DNA of 5,808 bases from Acidimicrobiia bacterium (GTDB lineage: Bacteria > Actinomycetota > Acidimicrobiia > Acidimicrobiales > Poriferisodalaceae). The DNA lies in the NCBI GenBank assembly GCA_026983855.1, contig JALSTE010000009.1, forward strand, positions 1 to 5,808, given 5' to 3'. Each line of letters starts with the position of its first letter. Position 1 is the first letter of the stretch. Shown piece by piece: positions 1-5,301 of this stretch. Under the pieces are notes generated by a model. It worked only from the letters and a program-made list of their open reading frames with translations. It was not told where the DNA came from and searched no databases. The position numbers were made by a program, and so were the translations under genes.

Positions 1-302
1 AGCAACAGGACCAGGCCCACCGCATCGGTGATGAATCCGGGGGTGAGCATCAACGTGCCACCCACCAGGATCAGGAGCCCGTCCACCAGCTCCGTGGTCG
101 GCATCTCACCCCGGGCCAGTTGCCGTCGTACCCGTTGGAGCACCGACAGACCCTGGTGACGAACCAGCCAGGCCCCGATGACGCTGATCCCGAAGAGGGC
201 CACGAGGGTCCATCCGACGCCGATGCTTCCCGCCACCTGCACGATGACGGCCAGTTCCAGGATGGGTACCGCTATGAACAGGAAGGCGAGCAGGGCCACC
301 AC
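1..302 (-). CDS. fxsA: FxsA family membrane protein (partial, C-terminus beyond the window)
   Basis: Reading the minus strand from GTG 302-300 gives 100 codons that run off the window edge. The protein is very hydrophobic: a membrane segment at about residues 3-24 with a buried Glu16, a second at about 28-47, then a basic loop (about 48-65), and a third hydrophobic stretch at 73-100. The family signature is the C-terminal LTPGFITD-like motif (here residues 86-93) followed by a Gly and Leu-rich helix, with a preceding G-E-M-P-T-x-E-L-V-D-G segment. FxsA proteins are small cytoplasmic-membrane proteins of roughly 130-170 residues; E. coli FxsA was found as an overexpression suppressor of F-plasmid exclusion of phage T7, and its biochemical role is unknown. 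An in-frame TAG at 311-309 limits the start to GTG 302 or GTG 299. No good Shine-Dalgarno sequence precedes either. It is divergent from selA and probably unrelated to it. Confidence 0.9.
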   Translation of the reverse strand, partial: MVALLAFLFIAVPILELAVIVQVAGSIGVGWTLVALFGISVIGAWLVRHQGLSVLQRVRRQLARGEMPTTELVDGLLILVGGTLMLTPGFITDAVGLVLL

Positions 303-305
303 CCG

Positions 306-311
306 AGCCTA
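306..311 (-). promoter_or_regulatory. Possible -10 element of the FxsA gene (leaderless type)
   Basis: On the minus strand the hexamer TAGGCT (TANNNT pattern) ends 6 nt before GTG 299-297 and 3 nt before GTG 302-300. With no ribosome binding site in front of either GTG, this spacing would suit a leaderless transcript, common in actinobacteria, and would favour the GTG at 299. No -35 box was recognised, so this is weak. Confidence 0.22.
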
Positions 312-344
312 GGACCCCGGCACCCGATACCCCCACTGCCGGTC

Positions 345-379
345 CCGAGGAGAAAGCACCGGACCCGCCCTATCCTCGG
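345..379 (+). other. Inverted repeat upstream of selA, possible leader hairpin
   Basis: CCGAGGA (345-351) is exactly complementary to TCCTCGG (373-379), giving a 7-bp stem with a 21-nt loop that ends 4 nt before the selA GTG. If transcribed it would bury most of the only SD-like bases (GGAG 378-381). A match this long may occur by chance in sequence this GC-rich. It overlaps the -10 candidate, so only one of the two interpretations can hold for a given transcript. Confidence 0.25.
371..376 (+). promoter_or_regulatory. Possible -10 element for selAB (leaderless spacing)
   Basis: TATCCT matches TATAAT at four of six positions and lies 7 nt before the selA GTG at 384. A transcript starting about 7 nt after the box would begin at or next to the start codon, the usual arrangement of actinobacterial leaderless genes. 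No clear -35 hexamer is present 16-18 nt upstream. The alternative is a more distant promoter inside the FxsA gene, with the GGAG at 378-381 acting as a very tightly spaced ribosome binding site. Confidence 0.33.
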
Positions 380-383
380 AGCC

Positions 384-1682
384 GTGCGCCCTCCCTCCGT
401 TGACGCCCTGGCCCGCTCCGTCACCGACACGGGTCTGCCCCACCCCCTCCTGGTGGATTGCGCCCGGGCGGCCATCGCCGCCGACGACCCCGGATCGGTC
501 CGGGCCCGGGCCGAGGACCTCGCCGGCCGCCTGCTCGGTCCGGTCGTGAACGCCACCGGCGTACTGCTCCACACCAACATGGGCCGGGCCCCCCGTCGAC
601 CCGGCCGGGTCGAGGAGGAGCCGATCCGCTACTCCAACCTCGAGATCGACATCTCGACCGGCACCCGGGGCAGCCGCCAGGCGGGAATCGGTCGGCTCCT
701 GGCCCGACTGACCGGAGCCGAGGCGGCGCTGGTGGTCAACAACTGCGCCGCCGCCGTCACCCTCGTCCTCGCCACCCTGGCGGAGGGGGCACGGGTCCCG
801 GTCTCCCGGGGGGAGCTGGTCGAGATCGGGGGTGGCTTCCGGATCCCCGAGGTGATGGCCCAGTCCGGCGCCCGCCTGGTCGAGGTCGGGACCACCAACC
901 GCACCCGCCGCTCCGACTATGAGAACGCCCTCGATCCCGATGATCCCTCGCCGGTGATCCTCAAGATCCATCCCTCCAACTACCGGATCCAGGGGTTCAC
1001 CGAGGAGGCACTGGTCTCCGACCTGGTCGGTCTGGGGCCGGACCTGGTGGTGGATCTCGGCTCAGGTCTGGTCGACCGCAACTGCCCGTGGTTGGCGGGC
1101 CCACCGCCGGGCTGGCTGGGTGATGAACCCGCGGTGCGCCAGACCCTCGAGGCCGGTGCCGACATCGTCACGTTCTCCGGGGACAAGCTCTTCGGTGGGC
1201 CTCAGGCCGGGATCATCGTCGGTCGGGCCGATCTGATCACCAGGTGTTCCCGGCATCCGCTCATGAGGGCCTTCCGCCCCGGGGGTCTGGTGCTGAAGTC
1301 GCTCCAGGACACCACCCTGGCCTATCTCCGACGCCACGGCGATGCCATTCCGTTCTGGCGGATGGCCACGCTGGACCCCGATCAGCTGCGGCACCGGGCC
1401 CGCAAGCTGGGGTTCGGACGGGTGGTCTCGACCGAGGCCACCCCGGGAGCCGGATCCCTTCCGCTGGCGGTGATTCCCTCGGTGGGTGTCGCCCTGGACG
1501 GAGACGTCACCCCCGAGCTCCGACTGTCGGACCCCCCGATAGTGGCCCGGGTGTTCGAGGGACGAACGATTCTCGACCTGCGGACCGTCGATCCCGCCGA
1601 TGACGAAGTGATCGTCCGGGTGGCCCGGGAACACGGCTGGACCCGCAGCCCGGGACCGACCCCACCCTCTCCGTGCACGTAG
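384..1682 (+). CDS. selA: L-seryl-tRNA(Sec) selenium transferase SelA
   Basis: SelA is a cytoplasmic PLP enzyme that converts Ser-tRNA(Sec) to Sec-tRNA(Sec) using selenophosphate from SelD. The 432-residue product has the family landmarks in order: a short N-terminal helical domain opening with a P-S-V-D-x-L-like motif (residues 4-9), N-A-T-G-V-L-L-H-T-N-M-G-R-A-P (56-70), YSNLEIDI (83-90), VVNNCAAAV (117-125), SRGELVEIGGGFRIPEVM (141-158), EVGTTNRT (167-174), SNYRIQGF (198-205), DLGSGLV (224-230), and SGDKLFGGPQAGIIVG (265-280) with Lys268 as the predicted PLP-binding lysine. Length is slightly below the 463 residues of E. coli SelA. GTG 384 was chosen because the SelA-like N-terminus begins there; the frame is open upstream as far as an ATG at 120, but that stretch lies opposite the FxsA gene and does not look like SelA. 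The segment between GRAP and YSNL (12 residues) appears a few residues shorter than usual. It overlaps selB by 10 bp. Confidence 0.96.
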   Translation: MRPPSVDALARSVTDTGLPHPLLVDCARAAIAADDPGSVRARAEDLAGRLLGPVVNATGVLLHTNMGRAPRRPGRVEEEPIRYSNLEIDISTGTRGSRQAGIGRLLARLTGAEAALVVNNCAAAVTLVLATLAEGARVPVSRGELVEIGGGFRIPEVMAQSGARLVEVGTTNRTRRSDYENALDPDDPSPVILKIHPSNYRIQGFTEEALVSDLVGLGPDLVVDLGSGLVDRNCPWLAGPPPGWLGDEPAVRQTLEAGADIVTFSGDKLFGGPQAGIIVGRADLITRCSRHPLMRAFRPGGLVLKSLQDTTLAYLRRHGDAIPFWRMATLDPDQLRHRARKLGFGRVVSTEATPGAGSLPLAVIPSVGVALDGDVTPELRLSDPPIVARVFEGRTILDLRTVDPADDEVIVRVAREHGWTRSPGPTPPSPCT

Positions 1683-3394
1683 TAGCGACCGCCGGGCACG
1701 TGGACCACGGGAAGTCCACCCTGGTCCGGGCCCTCACCTCGATCGATCCCGACCGTCTGGCCGAGGAGAAGGCCCGGGGCCTGACCATCGACCTGGGGTT
1801 CGCCTGGACCGTGTTGCCCTCCGGCCGGGGGATCTCCTTCATCGACGTGCCCGGACACATACGCTTCATTCGCAACATGCTGGCCGGGGTGGGCTCGGTG
1901 GACGCCGTGCTCTTCGTGGTCTCGGCCCCCGAGGGCTGGAAACCCCAGTCCGAGGAGCACCTCCGGATCCTCCAGACCCTGGGGGTGGAACACGGCGTCG
2001 TGGTCCTGACCCAGATCGGTCTGGTGGACCACGACCTGCATGAACTGGCCCTGCTCGACGTCGAGGAGCACCTGGAGGGGACCTTCCTGTCGGGGGCCGA
2101 GGTCGTCTCCGTGGACAGCCTGGACGGAACCGGTCTGGACGAGTTGAGGGCGGCGTTGGATCGCCTGACCGCGGCGACACCGACGGCACGGGACCTCGGA
2201 CGACCCCGAATGTGGATCGACCGCTCGTTCTCCCCCCGAGGGGCGGGCACGGTGGTGACCGGGACCCTCACCGGTGGGGAACTGGCGGTGGACGGGGAGG
2301 TTCTCCTGATGCCGGGCGGGAAGACGGCTCGCATCAGGGCCATCCAGTCACTGGGTCGCTCCCACCAGCGGATCGGCCCCGGGAACCGGGTCGCCCTCAA
2401 CCTCAGCGGGGTGGACACCGGCGAGGTGGGTCGCGGCGACGTCGTGGTCCTCCCCGGCCAGTGGTTCGCCACCTCCCGGGTGGACGCCAGTCTCGATGTC
2501 CTGGGCTCCCTCGACCACGAGGTGTCCCGACGCGGGGCCTACGCCATGTACCTCGGATCGGGTGAGTTCCCGGTGAAGATGCGGGTGCTGGGACCCGACG
2601 CCCTGCTGCCTTCGGAGTCGGGCCGGGTTCGGCTGCACCTGCCCACGTCCCTGCCCCTGCTACCCCGCGACCGGTTCGTGCTCCGCGAGTTCGGTCGCGA
2701 CGAGACGGTGGGTGGGGGGATGATCCTCGACGTCGATCCGGTTCTCACCGCCGCTCGGGCCCGCCCCGACCTCTCCGTGGAGAGGGTGGTGGAGGAGAGG
2801 GGATGGATCGAGGCGGACAAGCTCCGGCTGCTCACCGGTTCTGACGTCACCCCGACTCTCGGTGCCTGGGTGGGGTCGCCCCGGGCCCTGGCCGATCTGG
2901 AGGCCGATCTCCGGGACCGCCTGGAGAGGGCGGGCCCCCTCGGTCTGGATCTCGCCACCGTCGGGGAGAGGGGCCGCCTGCTGATCGCCACGTTCGACGG
3001 GGTGGTGATCGAGGGGGGCCGGGCCCGACAGGGTGAGGTGGCCGATCCCCTGGCCGACCATCCGGTGCTCGACCTGTTGAACGCCGATCCCTTCTCTCCC
3101 CCCGAACCCGAGGGGGCCACGCCTGAGGAACTCCGGGCCCTGGTCCAGCGGGGACTCCTGGTCCAGGTCGAGGGTCGGTACTTCACCAGCCGGGCCGTGG
3201 ATGCCGCCGCCCGGGTGGTCGCCGGCCTGCTGGCCCGGGATCCGGGTGGATTCACGGTGGCCCAGGCCCGGGACGCCCTGTCGACCACCCGCAAGCACGC
3301 CCTGCCACTGCTCGCCCGCCTCGACGCCACCGGCGTGACCCGGAGACGGGGCGACCTCCGGGTGGCCGGACCCCGGCTGCCCGACCCCGACTGA
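1673..3394 (+). CDS. selB: Selenocysteine-specific elongation factor SelB
   Basis: SelB is a GTPase that carries Sec-tRNA(Sec) to the ribosome at UGA codons marked by a SECIS hairpin. The 573-residue product has an EF-Tu-like front: P-loop GHVDHGKST (8-16), switch I around EEKARGLTIDLGFA with Thr38, and G3 DVPGH (58-62). The G4 position, normally (N/T)KxD, reads TQIG (113-116), and G5 is DSLDGTG-like (148-154). Domain 2 spans about 177-260, with SPRGAGTVVTGTL at 187-199, domain 3 about 265-355, and four SECIS-binding winged helices about 365-573; the last holds STTRKHALPLLARLD (537-551) and GVTRRRGD, typical of the SelB C-terminus. E. coli SelB has 614 residues. The GTG start lies inside the last codons of selA with no evident SD, so translation is probably coupled to selA. 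The gene ends in TGA. Confidence 0.95.
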   Translation: MHVVATAGHVDHGKSTLVRALTSIDPDRLAEEKARGLTIDLGFAWTVLPSGRGISFIDVPGHIRFIRNMLAGVGSVDAVLFVVSAPEGWKPQSEEHLRILQTLGVEHGVVVLTQIGLVDHDLHELALLDVEEHLEGTFLSGAEVVSVDSLDGTGLDELRAALDRLTAATPTARDLGRPRMWIDRSFSPRGAGTVVTGTLTGGELAVDGEVLLMPGGKTARIRAIQSLGRSHQRIGPGNRVALNLSGVDTGEVGRGDVVVLPGQWFATSRVDASLDVLGSLDHEVSRRGAYAMYLGSGEFPVKMRVLGPDALLPSESGRVRLHLPTSLPLLPRDRFVLREFGRDETVGGGMILDVDPVLTAARARPDLSVERVVEERGWIEADKLRLLTGSDVTPTLGAWVGSPRALADLEADLRDRLERAGPLGLDLATVGERGRLLIATFDGVVIEGGRARQGEVADPLADHPVLDLLNADPFSPPEPEGATPEELRALVQRGLLVQVEGRYFTSRAVDAAARVVAGLLARDPGGFTVAQARDALSTTRKHALPLLARLDATGVTRRRGDLRVAGPRLPDPD

Positions 3395-3427
3395 CACCGG
3401 CCGGTCGACGATCCCCGCCATCCACGG

Positions 3428-3515
3428 CCCCACCGACCACCCGACACCAGGCACCACTCAACACCCCACCGACCACCCGACACCAGGCACCACTCAACAC
3501 CCCACCGACCACCCG
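3428..3515 (+). repeat. 36-bp tandem direct repeat, 2.4 copies
   Basis: Two identical 36-bp units (3428-3463 and 3464-3499) are followed by a 16-bp partial third unit (3500-3515). Each unit starts CCCCACCGACCACCCG and continues with ACACCAGGCACCACTCAACA. The copies are perfect and directly adjoining, with no spacers. Each plus-strand unit has 20 C, 11 A, 4 G and 1 T, so an RNA read from selB towards whiB would be C-rich and nearly unable to fold. This composition resembles Rho-loading (rut) sites; a recent replication-slippage duplication explains the identity of the copies. Confidence 0.95.
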
Positions 3516-3529
3516 CTCGCCCCCTGACA

Positions 3530-3539
3530 ATTCGCGAAT
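3530..3539. promoter_or_regulatory. Palindrome upstream of whiB, possible operator
   Basis: ATTCGCGAAT is a perfect 10-bp palindrome, AT-rich at both ends in an otherwise GC-rich spacer. It sits 6 bp before the putative whiB -35 box. Flanking CTGA (3524-3527) and TCAG (3539-3542) are also complementary but not centred symmetrically on it. A dimeric regulator could bind here; no family is assigned. Confidence 0.35.
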
Positions 3540-3545
3540 CAGGTC

Positions 3546-3574
3546 TTGTGTCGCGCGTCACACCGGAATATCGT
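3546..3574 (+). promoter_or_regulatory. Possible whiB promoter
   Basis: TTGTGT (3546-3551) and TATCGT (3569-3574) are separated by 17 bp and match the -35 and -10 consensus at three and four positions. Transcription would start near 3581, leaving a leader of about 18 nt that contains the ribosome binding site. The local fall in GC content supports a promoter, but the hexamers are weak. Confidence 0.35.
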
Positions 3575-3586
3575 CCGATCTGGACA

Positions 3587-3594
3587 AGGGGGAG
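3587..3594 (+). promoter_or_regulatory. Ribosome binding site that sets the whiB start
   Basis: AGGGGGAG lies 4 nt before GTG 3599-3601. It is the only strong purine tract in the region and favours this GTG over the in-frame GTG at 3548 (which lies in the putative promoter) and over ATG 3611. Confidence 0.7.
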
Positions 3595-3598
3595 AACA

Positions 3599-3862
3599 GT
3601 GGCACTGGCAATGGAGCAGACATGGCAGGTGAAGGCCGCCTGTCGAGGGCCTCAGGCCGCCGTGTTCTTCCCGCCCCCGCGCTTCGAGCCCAAGAGTGAG
3701 AAACTCGAACGCGAACGGAGGGCCAAGCTGATCTGCGGGGAGTGCCCGGTGCAACTGGACTGCCGCGAGTACGCCCTGAGGATCAGGGAGCCCCACGGAA
3801 TCTGGGGAGGGCTCAACGAGTCGGAGCGTCGCCAGGAGATCCTGGCCCGAGACCCGGCCTGA
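3599..3862 (+). CDS. WhiB-family iron-sulfur transcriptional regulator
   Basis: WhiB-like (Wbl) proteins are small actinobacterial regulators that hold a redox- and NO-sensitive [4Fe-4S] cluster, and several act by binding region 4 of the primary sigma factor. The 87-residue product has all four ligands: Cys15 (in AACRG), Cys46 and Cys49 (CGEC) and Cys55, a C-x30-CxxC-x5-C layout, then the family turn GIWGG (67-71) and a charged ESERR tail. An F-F-P motif (23-25) follows the first cysteine, as usual. The linker between Cys15 and Cys46 is long and charged (PPPRFEPKSEKLERERRAK). The C-terminus is short, with no basic AT-hook-like tail, so direct DNA binding would be weak or depend on the sigma factor. 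The nearby ArsA-like ATPase recalls the mycobacterial whiB4 locus, but the cysteine spacing and FFP motif look more like other Wbl classes, so no symbol is given. Confidence 0.95.
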   Translation: MALAMEQTWQVKAACRGPQAAVFFPPPRFEPKSEKLERERRAKLICGECPVQLDCREYALRIREPHGIWGGLNESERRQEILARDPA

Positions 3863-3915
3863 CCCTCCCCATCCCCATCGGCCGACCCCACCGCCTGATC
3901 CGGGTTCGGTCCACG

Positions 3916-3929
3916 CCCCGTACACGGGG
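3916..3929. terminator. Small hairpin in the convergent whiB/nfeD spacer, weak terminator candidate
   Basis: CCCCG (3916-3920) pairs with CGGGG (3925-3929) around a TACA loop. It lies 54 bp after the whiB stop and about 32 bp after the nfeD stop on the other strand, so it could serve both converging genes. There is no T-tract on either side, so it is not a classical intrinsic terminator. Nothing else was recognised in the 99-bp spacer 3863-3961. Confidence 0.3.
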
Positions 3930-3961
3930 GTTCCAGCCCACCGTCCCCGACCATGACCGGG

Positions 3962-5281
3962 TCAACCGGTTCCGGCCTCGCTACGCCGTCCACGCATCTC
4001 CCGGTAATCCACGGCCCCGCCCTCCTCAGGCTCGACCTCCAGCACCGTGCCCTCTATGGCCGTCACCCGGGCCCGGTCCCCGCGGCGTAGGGGGGTGCCG
4101 CGATTGGTCCGGGCCCGCCAGAGCGCCCCGTCGAGTTGCACCACCCCGTCGGGATCGACATCCACCTCGATCACCCCCACCTGCCCCAGGAGATGCTCCC
4201 TGCCGATGGTCGTCGTGGAGAAGCGGGTGCGAACCAACGACGGCATCCCCGAGAACACGAACGCCAGCATCAGGCCGATCCCCACTATGAGGGTCAGCCA
4301 GGACAGCGACAGTCCCGAGTAGAGGGTGAACGATCCCACCAGGAGGCTCAGGACACCCACGCCGGTCCAGAAGCGGGGGACCCCCGTCTGCACGTCGACG
4401 GCGAATGCCAGCACGGCCAGGACCAGGAGCCCCAGACCCAGCGGCCGGGTCGGTAGCACTCCCAACCCATACGCCGCCAGGAGAAGGGACACCGCCCCGG
4501 TCATGCCCGCCACCCCGATCCCGGCGGTGAAGTAGTCGAGCAGGATCATGGACAACCCGATGAGCAGCAGCAGATAGGCGACCGCCGGACTGGCCACGGT
4601 GTGCATGAGCTGGTCGACCAATCCCAGCTTGGAGAACCTCACCTGCACCAGGAGGTTCCGCTTGGGGATCTCCGCCCCGGGATCAACCACCCGGGAGATG
4701 CCGGTCATCACCCCGCGGTCCTCGAAGGCCAACACGAAGTCCCCGAGGGTGGCGGCCACGACGTCGGCGGCGCCGGCGTCGACCGCGGAGTTGTCGGAAA
4801 GGGATCGCCCGACCAACGGAGCGAATCGCCCCGGGACCGGGGCCCCGCCGAACGAATCCCCGATCGGCCCCATCCGACTGCCCGGTGAGATACCTATCAG
4901 ATCGGCTCCGGACCCCAGCATGACGGCCTCATGGGAGACCGAGGCCCCGCTCTGACCGATCCAGACCCCCACGACGATCGGGGCGTCGGACAGGTCCGAG
5001 ACCAGATCGCCCAGTTCAGCGTCGGAGACCGTCGCCCCCGAACTGTTCACCTGCAGCACGAGAGCCAGGGATCCCCCCTCGACCGCCCGGTCCAGGGCCC
5101 GGCGAATCGAATTCACCTCTATGGGGTCGATCAGACCGCTGACCTGGAGGACGTCAACCACCCCCACCAGCTCCACCTGTTGGGTGTCGGGAACCCCGGT
5201 CGTGTCGGTCTGGGCCGCGGTGGGAAGAGTAGGTAGCAACGAGATGAAGATCGCCGCTACGGCGGTGGCTAGCCTGAGCAC
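3962..5281 (-). CDS. NfeD family membrane protein with a ClpP-like domain, probably catalytically inactive
   Basis: The 439-residue product has the long NfeD architecture. A signal peptide (1-24, ending LPTAAQ) leads to an extracytoplasmic ClpP-class domain at about 36-200. A bundle of about five membrane segments follows (about 232-351, with Gly-rich turns), then a cytoplasmic OB-fold NfeD domain (about 360-419, with GQVGVIEVDVDPDGVVQLDG and EGTVLEVEP). Family members with an active domain cleave membrane-protein segments (P. horikoshii PH1510: Ser97/Lys138 dyad) and often work with SPFH/stomatin proteins. Here the segment matching the serine motif reads GASVSHEA (112-119), with His117 at the nucleophile position in my alignment, and no lysine matches Lys138. 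The start GTG 5281-5279 follows GGAGG with a 6-nt spacer and places the signal peptide at the N-terminus. An in-frame ATG at 5362 would add 27 residues before the signal peptide and overlap the next gene. No stomatin gene is adjacent in the window. Confidence 0.9.
   Translation of the reverse strand: MLRLATAVAAIFISLLPTLPTAAQTDTTGVPDTQQVELVGVVDVLQVSGLIDPIEVNSIRRALDRAVEGGSLALVLQVNSSGATVSDAELGDLVSDLSDAPIVVGVWIGQSGASVSHEAVMLGSGADLIGISPGSRMGPIGDSFGGAPVPGRFAPLVGRSLSDNSAVDAGAADVVAATLGDFVLAFEDRGVMTGISRVVDPGAEIPKRNLLVQVRFSKLGLVDQLMHTVASPAVAYLLLLIGLSMILLDYFTAGIGVAGMTGAVSLLLAAYGLGVLPTRPLGLGLLVLAVLAFAVDVQTGVPRFWTGVGVLSLLVGSFTLYSGLSLSWLTLIVGIGLMLAFVFSGMPSLVRTRFSTTTIGREHLLGQVGVIEVDVDPDGVVQLDGALWRARTNRGTPLRRGDRARVTAIEGTVLEVEPEEGGAVDYREMRGRRSEAGTG
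5270..5275 (+). promoter_or_regulatory. Possible -10 element for the ArsA-like ATPase gene
   Basis: TAGCCT (TANNNT) lies inside the first codons of nfeD on the opposite strand. A start about 7 nt downstream (near 5282) would give a leader of about 20 nt that just includes the GGAGG at 5293-5297. No -35 box was recognised. Confidence 0.25.
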
Positions 5282-5287
5282 CCAGTG

Positions 5288-5297
5288 CCTCCGGAGG
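5288..5297. promoter_or_regulatory. Palindromic Shine-Dalgarno shared by the two divergent genes
   Basis: CCTCCGGAGG is a perfect 10-bp palindrome. Read on the plus strand, GGAGG (5293-5297) lies 4 nt before GTG 5302 of the ATPase gene. Read on the minus strand, GGAGG (5292-5288) lies 6 nt before GTG 5281 of the NfeD gene. One palindrome therefore decides both starts. The two start codons are only 20 bp apart, so each promoter must lie within or at the edge of the other gene, unless the transcripts are nearly leaderless. Confidence 0.75.
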
Positions 5298-5301
5298 TCG
5301 A

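Larger units (their letters stand above)
3395..3598. other. selB-whiB intergenic region
   Basis: These 204 bp contain no convincing gene. After the selB stop come a GC-rich 10-bp palindrome (ACCGGCCGGT, 3397-3406, no loop and no T-tract, so not an intrinsic terminator), a C-rich G-poor stretch that includes a 36-bp tandem repeat, a second palindrome at 3530-3539, and the putative whiB promoter and ribosome binding site. No tRNA-like cloverleaf or T-arm was seen. The selB frame stays open through the whole region into whiB apart from the selB TGA itself. Confidence 0.6.

Noticed and set aside
120..383. N-terminal extension of SelA from an in-frame ATG at 120
   Set aside because: The extra 88 codons lie opposite the FxsA gene, are low-complexity and charged, and do not resemble SelA; the SelA-like N-terminus begins at GTG 384.
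303..383. tRNA-Sec gene (selC) near selA, also searched for at 3395-3598 and 3863-3961
   Set aside because: No TTCGA-type T-arm with flanking complementary stems and no UCA anticodon arm could be found in the non-coding stretches.
3397..3406. Intrinsic terminator after selB at ACCGGCCGGT
   Set aside because: The palindrome has no loop and no T-tract follows, so it cannot act as a standard hairpin terminator.
3428..3515. CRISPR array (36 bp is a common CRISPR repeat length)
   Set aside because: The units are directly adjoining with no spacers and only 2.4 copies, and no cas genes are nearby.
1382..3561. Long minus-strand open frames opposite selA and selB
   Set aside because: They are Arg/Pro/Gly/Ser-rich frames expected opposite GC-rich genes, overlap each other, and show no recognisable domains.
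3548..3598. WhiB start at GTG 3548
   Set aside because: It falls inside the putative -35 box with no RBS; GTG 3599 has a strong RBS and gives the usual WhiB length.
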